5,684 nucleotides of DNA from CALFCX01 sp964603025 (GTDB lineage: Bacteria > Margulisbacteria > WOR-1 > JAKLHX01), in assembly GCA_964603025.1 (NCBI GenBank), contig CAZRTO010000066.1, forward strand, positions 1 through 5,684, given 5' to 3'. Shown piece by piece: positions 1 through 4,973 of the stretch; position 1 is the stretch's first letter, and each line of letters starts with the position of its first letter. A program made the translations under genes and the position numbers. The notes beneath the pieces are model-generated. The model had not been told where the DNA came from, made no database searches, and worked only from the letters and a program-made list of their open reading frames with translations.

Positions 1-33
1 GGGAGAGGGGTGCCCGAAGGGCGGGGTGAGGGT
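1..33. repeat. GC-rich interspersed palindromic repeat, read in frame inside gltD
   Basis: The first 33 bases have the GGGAGAGGGG...GGGGTGAGGG layout of a common class of short interspersed repeats found in many bacterial genomes. A small palindrome sits in the centre, GCCC (12-15) and GGGC (19-22) around GAA. The left edge lies at or beyond the window boundary. Read in the gltD frame it gives a Gly/Arg/Glu-rich peptide (G-R-G-V-P-E-G-R-G-E-G-R) directly before the first beta strand of the FAD-binding fold, so it seems to lie in an interdomain linker. Family membership is from memory of the motif, not a search. Confidence 0.6.
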
Positions 34-996
34 CGCATCGCCGTTGTCGGCGCAGGACCCGCCGGACTGACCTGCGCGGCCGATCTGGCAAAAGCGGGTT
101 TTCAGGTGACGCTTTTTGAGTCGCTGCACGGTCCCGGAGGAGTGCTTTCTTACGGGATCCCGGAGTTCAGGCTTCCAAAAAGGATCGTAAGCGAAGAGGT
201 TGAGTATATAAAGTCCCTTGGAGTGGATATCAGATACAACATGATGATAGGCGGCATATTTTCCCTGAAAGAACTGTCCGCGCAGGGTTATAAAGCGGTT
301 TTTCTCGGGTCAGGTGCTGGCCTGCCCAAGTTCATGAACATACCCGGGGAGAACCTGGGCGGTGTTTACAGCGCCAATGAATTCCTAACCCGGGTCAATC
401 TGATGAAGGCATATCTTTTCCCTGATTATATGACGCCTGTCAGGATAGGCAAAAAGGTCGCTGTCATCGGCGGAGGCAATGTTGCCATGGACAGCGCCAG
501 AAGCGCTCTAAGGCTCGGCGCGGAAAAGGTTACAATAGTGTACAGGCGCTCAAAACAGGAAATGCCCGCCCGCATAGAAGAGGCCGAGAACGCGCTCGAG
601 GAGGGCGTTGAGTTCTCCGTTCTTACTTCGCCGACAAAAATAATCGGTGATGAAAAAGGCTGGGTAAAAGCGATGGAATGCATAAGGATGGAACTGGGTG
701 AAAAGGACGCGTCGGGCCGCAGAAGCTTTATCCCGATCAAAGGTTCGGAATACACAGTGGAGACCGATACGGTGATAATGGCCATAGGCCAGAGCCCCAA
801 TCCTCTTATCGGCAATTCATGCTCGGAGCTAAAAAGGGAAAAATGGGGAGGCGTCATCGCCGATCCTGAGACCGGACAGACCTCTGTTCCGTGGGTGTTC
901 GCCGGAGGCGATATAGTGACCGGAGCCGCGACGGTGATATCAGCCATGGGAGCCGGGAAAAAAGCCGCGGAAGCCATAGCCAAATATTTAGGATGA
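1..996 (+). CDS. gltD: GltD/NfnB-type NAD(P)H-dependent flavoprotein (glutamate synthase small subunit family), 5' partial
   Basis: This is the FAD- and NADPH-binding part of a glutamate synthase small-chain family oxidoreductase, which moves electrons between NADPH, FAD and iron-sulfur clusters in the cytoplasm. Counting residues from a GTG at 10, the FAD dinucleotide motif GAGPAG is at 14-19, followed by GPGGVLSYGIPEFRLP at 41-56. The second dinucleotide fold GGGNVAMD is at 154-161, the NADPH-phosphate-type YRRS at 178-181, AIGQ at 258-261, and the closing AGGD plus ATVISAMGAGKKAA at 298-320. The wording matches the homotetrameric GltA/NfnB branch, whose members are about 460 residues with an N-terminal cysteine-rich 4Fe-4S domain. 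That domain (about 130 residues) is absent here and should lie upstream, because the frame is open to base 1; GTG 10 is therefore probably not the true start. The TGA at 994-996 overlaps the purF ribosome binding site. GltD and NfnB (electron-bifurcating transhydrogenase large subunit) cannot be told apart from this piece. Confidence 0.9.
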   Translation, partial: GRGVPEGRGEGRIAVVGAGPAGLTCAADLAKAGFQVTLFESLHGPGGVLSYGIPEFRLPKRIVSEEVEYIKSLGVDIRYNMMIGGIFSLKELSAQGYKAVFLGSGAGLPKFMNIPGENLGGVYSANEFLTRVNLMKAYLFPDYMTPVRIGKKVAVIGGGNVAMDSARSALRLGAEKVTIVYRRSKQEMPARIEEAENALEEGVEFSVLTSPTKIIGDEKGWVKAMECIRMELGEKDASGRRSFIPIKGSEYTVETDTVIMAIGQSPNPLIGNSCSELKREKWGGVIADPETGQTSVPWVFAGGDIVTGAATVISAMGAGKKAAEAIAKYLG

Positions 997-1006
997 GGTA
1001 TGCAAT

Positions 1007-2392
1007 ATGAACCATAAAGAGTTCGGACCGGACGACAAGCTCAAAGAAGCCTGCGGCGTCTACGGGATATTCAATACCAGCAAAAAACATGTGGCAAAGC
1101 ATATCTATTACGGTTTGTTCGCGCTTCAGCACCGCGGCCAGGAGAGCGCCGGCATAGTCACTACCGACGGCGTCAATTTCCGCTCGTACGTCAACATGGG
1201 GCTTGTTCCCGTCGTCTTCAGCAGTGAAGAGATCTTCCGTAACCTCAAAGGCAATATAGGCATAGGGCATACACGCTATTCCACATGCGGGACCAGCGAC
1301 CTGTCGAATGCCCAGCCGATAATATCCAATACGCCTTTCGGCACGATAGCGCTTGCCCACAACGGCAATCTGACAAACACCGCCGAACTTAAAAAGCTTC
1401 TCAAAAAGAAGGGGTATGCCTTTAAGGGCAACAGCGATTCGGAGGTGATCGGGGCTCTTGTCAGTTTTTCCCGGCATAAAGACCTTGAATCCGCTCTGCG
1501 CTCGGTGCTCAAAAAAATAAAAGGCGCTTTTGCCATTGTGATAATGACCCATGACAAGCTTATCGCGGTAAGGGACCCCAACGGGATCAGGCCTTTGTGC
1601 ATAGGACGTTTTGACGGTTCCTACATAGTATCTTCCGAAACATGCGGATTGGACATACTGGCCGCGAAATTCTTGAGCGAAGTGATGCCCGGAGAGATGG
1701 TCGTGATAGACAAAAAAGGGGTGCGCAGAGAAATCTACAAAAGGCCGAAAAGCACGTCCCTTTGTATATTTGAGTTCATATATTTTGCCAGGCCGGACAG
1801 CGTTATGGATGGCCGCAGCCTGTACCACGCGCGCGTGGACATGGGGCGCATGCTGGCCAAAGAGCATCCGGTCAAGGCTGATTATGTTATTCCCGTGCCG
1901 GATTCCGGCACTCCCGCGGCCATAGGGTATGCTTCCAAGTCAAAAATACCTTTCAGCGACGTTCTGGTCAAGAACCGTTACGTCGGCCGCACGTTCATCC
2001 AGCCCACACAGGATATAAGGGAGCTCGGAGTGAAATTAAAGCTCAATCCTATAAAACAGGTCATCAAAGGCAAGGACATAGTTCTGGTGGACGATTCAAT
2101 AGTCAGAGGCACTACCAGCCGGCAGATAGTCCGGATGCTCAAGGACGCGGGCGCGCGCAGGGTGCACATGCGCGTAGCCAGCCCTCCTATAATCGGCACC
2201 TGCATGTTCGGGATAGACACAGCCTCAAAAAAAGAGCTTATAGCCGCCAACATGTCCGTAGAAGAGATCCGCCGGTATCTCGGAGCGGACTCTCTGGGCT
2301 ATATAAGCCTTGAAGGCCTGCAAAAAGCTATCGGGGTCGAAAAAGACCCTCTCTGTATAGGCTGCCTGAACCTCAAATATCCGATCTCATAG
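1007..2392 (+). CDS. purF: Amidophosphoribosyltransferase (glutamine PRPP amidotransferase)
   Basis: PurF catalyses the first committed step of purine synthesis: PRPP plus glutamine gives 5-phosphoribosylamine, glutamate and pyrophosphate. The 461-residue product is full length. A 15-residue propeptide precedes Cys16 (A|CGVYGIF), the N-terminal nucleophile freed by self-cleavage. The glutaminase domain shows LQHRGQESAGI (40-50), GHTRYSTCG (87-95), AHNGNL (117-122) and NSDSEV (142-147). The phosphoribosyltransferase domain has PVPDSGTPAAIGYA (296-309) and the PRPP loop VLVDDSIVRGTTSRQI (359-374). Four cysteines, C253, C399 (GTCMFGID), C450 and C453 (CIGC), are placed like the 4Fe-4S ligands of B. 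subtilis PurF, so this is the iron-sulfur, oxygen-sensitive type, unlike E. coli PurF. GAGG at 995-998 lies 8 bases before the ATG and overlaps the gltD stop; the 10-base gap implies co-transcription. No PurR box or purine riboswitch is visible ahead of it. Confidence 0.97.
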   Translation: MNHKEFGPDDKLKEACGVYGIFNTSKKHVAKHIYYGLFALQHRGQESAGIVTTDGVNFRSYVNMGLVPVVFSSEEIFRNLKGNIGIGHTRYSTCGTSDLSNAQPIISNTPFGTIALAHNGNLTNTAELKKLLKKKGYAFKGNSDSEVIGALVSFSRHKDLESALRSVLKKIKGAFAIVIMTHDKLIAVRDPNGIRPLCIGRFDGSYIVSSETCGLDILAAKFLSEVMPGEMVVIDKKGVRREIYKRPKSTSLCIFEFIYFARPDSVMDGRSLYHARVDMGRMLAKEHPVKADYVIPVPDSGTPAAIGYASKSKIPFSDVLVKNRYVGRTFIQPTQDIRELGVKLKLNPIKQVIKGKDIVLVDDSIVRGTTSRQIVRMLKDAGARRVHMRVASPPIIGTCMFGIDTASKKELIAANMSVEEIRRYLGADSLGYISLEGLQKAIGVEKDPLCIGCLNLKYPIS

Positions 2393-2405
2393 AAATATCC
2401 GCTTA

Positions 2406-2443
2406 TTGACAAAATTCTTCGTGCAAGAATAACTCAATATACT
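2406..2443 (+). promoter_or_regulatory. Possible promoter elements ahead of the small-protein unit
   Basis: The 77-base gap after purF contains a perfect TTGACA (2406-2411) and a near-consensus -10 hexamer TATACT (2438-2443). They are 26 bases apart, too far for one standard sigma-70 promoter. TATACT could work with a weak -35 around 2415-2420 and would start a transcript near 2450, just before the ribosome binding site at 2457. TTGACA has only poor -10 partners at 17-18 bases. The unit may instead be read through from purF, since no terminator separates them. Confidence 0.35.
2414..2430. repeat. Short inverted repeat in the purF downstream gap
   Basis: ATTCTT (2414-2419) and AAGAAT (2425-2430) are perfect 6-base complements around the 5-base loop CGTGC. 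The element lies between the TTGACA and TATACT hexamers, where a repressor operator would sit. No T-run follows, so it is not an intrinsic terminator. A chance 6-base repeat in AT-rich DNA is equally possible. Confidence 0.35.
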
Positions 2444-2469
2444 TCGATTGATATTTGGGAGGCAGAAAA

Positions 2470-2616
2470 ATGACATCGACAAACGGAGTAAATGGCGGGA
2501 AGCCCAAGGATTATACACCTCAGCAAGCTCAGCAGGCGCTGTCTAACAGAAAAATGACCAATTTTGTTAAGCAATCCAACGCTGCTTTCGAAAAACTTCA
2601 CAAGGCCGTATCGTAG
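2470..2616 (+). CDS. Small orphan protein, 48 residues, unknown function
   Basis: A 48-codon reading frame begins with ATG at 2470 and ends with TAG at 2614-2616. The near-ideal ribosome binding site GGGAGG (2457-2462) lies 7 bases before the ATG, the strongest reason to call this real. The product has a flexible polar start (MTSTNGVNGGKPKDY) and then about 32 residues, TPQQAQQALSNRKM...FEKLHKAVS, that look like one basic, amphipathic alpha helix. It has no cysteine, signal peptide or membrane segment. The two Gly at 9-10 recall a double-glycine bacteriocin leader, but the preceding residues lack the hydrophobic and acidic pattern such leaders need. It lies 77 bases after purF and 29 bases before the glycine-zipper gene, with which it probably forms a bicistronic unit ending at the terminator at 3070-3100. 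I do not recognise a family. It could be a helper, chaperone or adaptor for its neighbour; this is inference from position only. Confidence 0.68.
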   Translation: MTSTNGVNGGKPKDYTPQQAQQALSNRKMTNFVKQSNAAFEKLHKAVS

Positions 2617-2645
2617 AAAGACGATAACGAAGAAAGGAGTTTTGT

Positions 2646-3047
2646 ATGAGTACTCAAGCGGTAGGGGCAGGCCCGGGAGCAATGATGAACGCAAAGACCC
2701 AGACGGCTGTAAACAATGTCAATAATGCCACAACTACCGGCTCTAATATCGGGGCTGTTGTAGGCGGCGTAGTGGGAAGTTTAATAGCTCCCGGAGCTGG
2801 AACGGCAATAGGCGCGGCTGTAGGTTCTCAGGTTGGTGGTGCAATAGGAAAAGAAGTCGGGTTGTCTCAAAACAAAGCAGCTAATTCTCCGATCGCAAAG
2901 AGTCAGCTTAGCGGGACATCCGCAGGTTCGACTGCCGGTGCTGGTATCGGAGCTGCGATAGGCGGGGTGGTTGCGGGACCTGTCGGAGCCGGCATAGGAG
3001 CTTTGGCAGGAAGCGCTATAGCAGGTAATGGAGGCAGCGGCAAATAG
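2646..3047 (+). CDS. Glycine-zipper protein with two duplicated hairpins, 133 residues, unknown function
   Basis: A strong ribosome binding site AAAGGAG (2633-2639) sits 6 bases before the ATG. Residues 1-31 are polar and rich in Asn, Thr, Ala and Gln, with no signal peptide or lipobox. Glycines then recur every fourth residue: 32, 36, 40, 44, a Pro49 turn, then 52, 56, 60, 64, 68, 72. After a polar linker (73-93) the pattern returns at 94, 98, 102, 106, a Gly-Pro turn at 111-112, then 114, 118, 122, with Ala at 126. This suggests four close-packing helices forming two hairpins able to enter membranes or self-assemble. Pro is scarce and Cys absent. Glycine-zipper families such as the Omp/YMGG and Rickettsia 17-kDa-antigen types normally carry lipoprotein signals, missing here; zipper-bearing bacteriocins and pore proteins are shorter. 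It follows the 48-residue gene by 29 bases and is closed by a terminator. Real gene likely; role unknown (bacteriocin-like, secreted or membrane-assembly protein are all open). Confidence 0.82.
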   Translation: MSTQAVGAGPGAMMNAKTQTAVNNVNNATTTGSNIGAVVGGVVGSLIAPGAGTAIGAAVGSQVGGAIGKEVGLSQNKAANSPIAKSQLSGTSAGSTAGAGIGAAIGGVVAGPVGAGIGALAGSAIAGNGGSGK

Positions 3048-3069
3048 CGCTAAATATACGACTAGTTTG

Positions 3070-3100
3070 AAAAAAAGCGGAGTTTTTCTCCGCTTTTTTT
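3070..3100 (+). terminator. Strong intrinsic terminator after the glycine-zipper gene
   Basis: A perfect 6-base GC-rich stem, GCGGAG (3077-3082) and CTCCGC (3088-3093), closes a TTTTT loop and is followed by seven T (3094-3100). Seven A (3070-3076) precede it, so the stem can extend by A-T pairs and could also stop transcription from the other strand. It lies 22 bases after the stop at 3047 and separates the purF/small-protein unit from glnA. Confidence 0.92.
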
Positions 3101-3131
3101 GTTTGAAAATATAAACTCTCTATGATACTAT
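3099..3131 (+). promoter_or_regulatory. Predicted sigma-70-type promoter of glnA
   Basis: The best pair is TTGAAA (3103-3108) and TACTAT (3126-3131) with a 17-base spacer. It would start RNA near 3138, leaving only about 13 bases before the glnA ATG. An overlapping alternative is TTGTTT (3099-3104) with TATGAT (3121-3126), 16 bases apart. Either begins right at the end of the preceding terminator. No GlnR/TnrA-like or sigma-54 (TGGCAC-N5-TTGC) site could be seen. Confidence 0.6.
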
Positions 3132-3150
3132 AGCAGTAAAGGAGAGATAA

Positions 3151-4494
3151 ATGATCATCGATTCTTCTAAAAAAGACATCCTTGCCAAGGTCAAATCCGA
3201 CAATATCAGGTTCATCCATCTTCAGTTCACCGATATTCTCGGCACGTTAAAAAGCGTGGCTGTGCCGGTCGAGCGCCTTGAGGACATACTGGACAAAGGC
3301 ATCTGGTTCGACGGTTCTTCGATAGAGGGTTTCGCGCGCATATCCGAGAGCGACATGTTCCTCCAGCCCGATGTTTCCACTTACCGCGTCATACCGTGGA
3401 AATCTCCGGAGTACAGGGTGGCGCGCTTTATCTGCGACGTATATACCCCGGACGGCCAGCCTTATGCCGGCGATCCGCGCGGCATCCTCAAAAAAGCCGT
3501 GGCCGAAGCAAAAAAAGAGGGTTTGAACTTTTTTACCGGACCTGAAGTTGAGTTCTTCCTTCTTAAAAAAGACGGAGAAAAGATCACAACGATACCGCAT
3601 GATGTTGGGGGTTATTTTGATTACTCTCCTCTGGACCTGGCCTCGGAGATCAGGCGGGACATAATCCTCGCGCTTGAAGCGCTGGGGATGACGGTAGAGA
3701 TGAGCCATCACGAAGTGGGCCCGGGTCAGCACGAGATAGACGTAAAATACGGGGACGCGGTGTCTTCGGCCGACAATGTGATCACCCTCAAATATACGAT
3801 CAAGGCAATAGCGCAAAAATACGGGCTTCATGCCACCTGCATGCCAAAGCCCATCTTTGGGGTCAACGGCTCCGGAATGCACGTTCACCAGAGCCTTTTT
3901 GACAACAAGGGCAATAATCTATTCTACGATGCCGCCGACAGATACAAATTTTCAAAGACCGCTTACGGTTTCATAGCCGGCCAGCTTAAACACGCCCGGG
4001 CCATGAGTGCCGTGCTCGCGCCGACCGTCAATTCATATAAAAGGCTTGTGCCTGGTTATGAAGCTCCTGTGTACATCTGCTGGGCCCAGATCAACCGCTC
4101 CGCGCTGATCAGGATCCCCAGGTTCTCACCCGGAAGGGAACAGGCCACACGCGCCGAGCTGCGCTGTCCCGACCCGAGCTGCAACCCGTACCTGGCTTTT
4201 GCCGTGATGCTCAAAGCCGGAATGGACGGCGTAAAAAATTCCATGACACCTCCTCAGCCGGTGGAAGAGGACGTCTACGAGTTCAGCGAAAAAGAGCTGA
4301 GCGAAAGGAATATAAGCACGCTGCCGGCGTCTTTAAAAGAAGCTCTGGATGAGGCCATGAACAACGGCATAGTCAAAAGCGCCCTGGGAGCTCACACGTT
4401 TGAGAAGCTGATGGACGCCAAACTCGCCGAGTGGGACGACTACAGGATAAAGGTAACACCCTGGGAGATCAACAGATATCTGGAAACCATTTAA
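3151..4494 (+). CDS. glnA: Glutamine synthetase, type I (alpha-type)
   Basis: GlnA joins ammonium to glutamate using ATP, the main entry of nitrogen into glutamine, in a cytoplasmic dodecamer. The 447-residue length fits the GSI-alpha branch (B. subtilis, Thermotoga) and lacks the extra segment of the beta branch. Visible motifs: WFDGSSIEGF (52-61), metal and substrate residues E132 and E134 in GPEVEFF, EVGPGQHEID (188-197), the ATP signature KPIFGVNGSGMHVHQS (233-248), RLVPGYEAP (298-306) with flap Glu304, NRSALIRIP (315-323), RAELRCPDPSCNPYLA (334-349) and C-terminal TPWEINRYLETI. R63 in GFARI matches Arg62 of B. subtilis, needed for feedback inhibition and regulator contact there. The beta-type adenylylation motif (NLYDLP) is absent, so covalent control by a GlnE-like enzyme is not expected. 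The start is set by AAAGGAG (3138-3144), 6 bases upstream. It has its own promoter and is followed directly by a repeat and rpiB. Confidence 0.98.
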   Translation: MIIDSSKKDILAKVKSDNIRFIHLQFTDILGTLKSVAVPVERLEDILDKGIWFDGSSIEGFARISESDMFLQPDVSTYRVIPWKSPEYRVARFICDVYTPDGQPYAGDPRGILKKAVAEAKKEGLNFFTGPEVEFFLLKKDGEKITTIPHDVGGYFDYSPLDLASEIRRDIILALEALGMTVEMSHHEVGPGQHEIDVKYGDAVSSADNVITLKYTIKAIAQKYGLHATCMPKPIFGVNGSGMHVHQSLFDNKGNNLFYDAADRYKFSKTAYGFIAGQLKHARAMSAVLAPTVNSYKRLVPGYEAPVYICWAQINRSALIRIPRFSPGREQATRAELRCPDPSCNPYLAFAVMLKAGMDGVKNSMTPPQPVEEDVYEFSEKELSERNISTLPASLKEALDEAMNNGIVKSALGAHTFEKLMDAKLAEWDDYRIKVTPWEINRYLETI

Positions 4495-4540
4495 CTCACC
4501 CCCAGCCCCCTCTCTTGACAGAGAGGGGACGGAATGGGAG
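4495..4540. repeat. GC-rich palindromic repeat exactly filling the glnA-rpiB gap
   Basis: The element begins on the base after the glnA TAA and ends in the GGGAG used as the rpiB ribosome binding site. Its core is a 9-base stem: CCCCTCTCT (4507-4515) pairs with AGAGAGGGG (4520-4528) around TGAC (4516-4519). The outer ends, CTCACCC (4495-4501) and GGGAG (4536-4540), can also pair with a bulged A. The CTCACCC-CAGCCCCCTCTC wording is that of widespread interspersed repeats often seen in bacterial intergenic DNA. No T-run follows, so it is not a classical terminator. A folded stem here could protect or divide the glnA-rpiB transcript. Confidence 0.72.
4536..4540 (+). promoter_or_regulatory. rpiB ribosome binding site contributed by the repeat end
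   Basis: GGGAG lies 4 bases before the rpiB ATG at 4545, slightly closer than ideal. It is also the right terminal arm of the preceding palindromic repeat, so pairing with CTCACCC at 4495-4501 would hide it. It fixes the ATG at 4545 as the start rather than the in-frame ATG at 4431 inside glnA. Confidence 0.55.
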
Positions 4541-4544
4541 AACA

Positions 4545-4973
4545 ATGAAAATAGCAATAGCTTCGGATCACGCCGGATATAAACTCAAGGAAGACATAAA
4601 AGTATTCCTTAAGTCGAAAAAGCATTCCGTAAAAGACCTGGGCCCTTATTCAGGGGACTTTTCGGTAGATTATCCGGATTTTGCCAGGAAAACAGCCCGC
4701 CTAGTTACTTCAAAAAAGGTCTCTAGGGCGGTCCTTGTGTGCGGCAGCGGGATCGGCATGAGCATTGCCGCCAACAGGTTCAAAGGCGTGCGCGCCGCCT
4801 CCTGCGAGAGCCCCTACACGGCAAAAATGTGCCGCATGCACAACGACGCCAACATCTTGTGCCTGGGAGCCAGGATACTCCCGCCGAAAGAAGCACTGAA
4901 GATCGTCCGCGTATGGCTTTCCAGCGATTTTGAGGGGGGCCGCCACAAAAGAAGGGTAAAAAAACTGGGCTGA
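4545..4973 (+). CDS. rpiB: Ribose-5-phosphate isomerase B
   Basis: RpiB interconverts ribulose-5-phosphate and ribose-5-phosphate in the non-oxidative pentose phosphate pathway, feeding PRPP and nucleotide synthesis. The 142-residue product has the usual family length of about 145. It shows SDHAG (7-11, with D8 and H9), VDYPDFA (41-47), the catalytic-loop CGSGIGMSIAANR (66-78) with Cys66 aligned to the E. coli base, FKGVRAA (79-85), His99 and the HNDANILCLGAR segment (99-110), and the phosphate-side FEGGRHKRRV tail (129-138). A longer in-frame opening back to 4431 would add 38 residues encoded by glnA and the repeat and unlike RpiB; it is rejected. The stop TGA overlaps the next gene start by one base (TGATG), implying co-transcription and translational coupling. 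Some RpiB relatives act on allose-6-phosphate or galactose-6-phosphate; Cys66 and the CGSGIG loop favour RpiB. Confidence 0.95.
   Translation: MKIAIASDHAGYKLKEDIKVFLKSKKHSVKDLGPYSGDFSVDYPDFARKTARLVTSKKVSRAVLVCGSGIGMSIAANRFKGVRAASCESPYTAKMCRMHNDANILCLGARILPPKEALKIVRVWLSSDFEGGRHKRRVKKLG

Noticed and set aside
10..12. GTG as the true start of the flavoprotein gene
   Set aside because: The frame is open further upstream, the GTG lies inside a repeat, no ribosome binding site is visible, and the family needs an N-terminal iron-sulfur domain.
854..1867. Long open frame on the minus strand (about 337 codons) opposite gltD and purF
   Set aside because: It overlaps two unmistakable + strand enzymes, has no recognisable motif, and is the usual antisense shadow of their codon bias.
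2470..2499. Double-glycine bacteriocin leader in the 48-residue protein
   Set aside because: Gly9-Gly10 is present, but the leader is too short and lacks the hydrophobic and acidic residues at the typical positions; no peptidase-transporter gene is nearby.
2434..2694. Minus-strand frame of 86 codons across the small-protein unit
   Set aside because: It overlaps the 48-residue gene and its ribosome binding sites, and lacks its own clear translation signal.
3247..3888. Minus-strand open frame of 213 codons opposite glnA
   Set aside because: Antisense shadow of the conserved glnA coding sequence, with no ribosome binding site or family resemblance.
4507..4528. Hairpin after glnA as an intrinsic terminator
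   Set aside because: The stem is strong, but it is followed by GACGGAATGGGAG with no T-run, and it belongs to a repeat family.
4431..4544. Longer in-frame start for rpiB
   Set aside because: It would add 38 residues encoded by the glnA end and the repeat, absent from RpiB; the MKIAIASDHAG start at 4545 with GGGAG upstream is standard.
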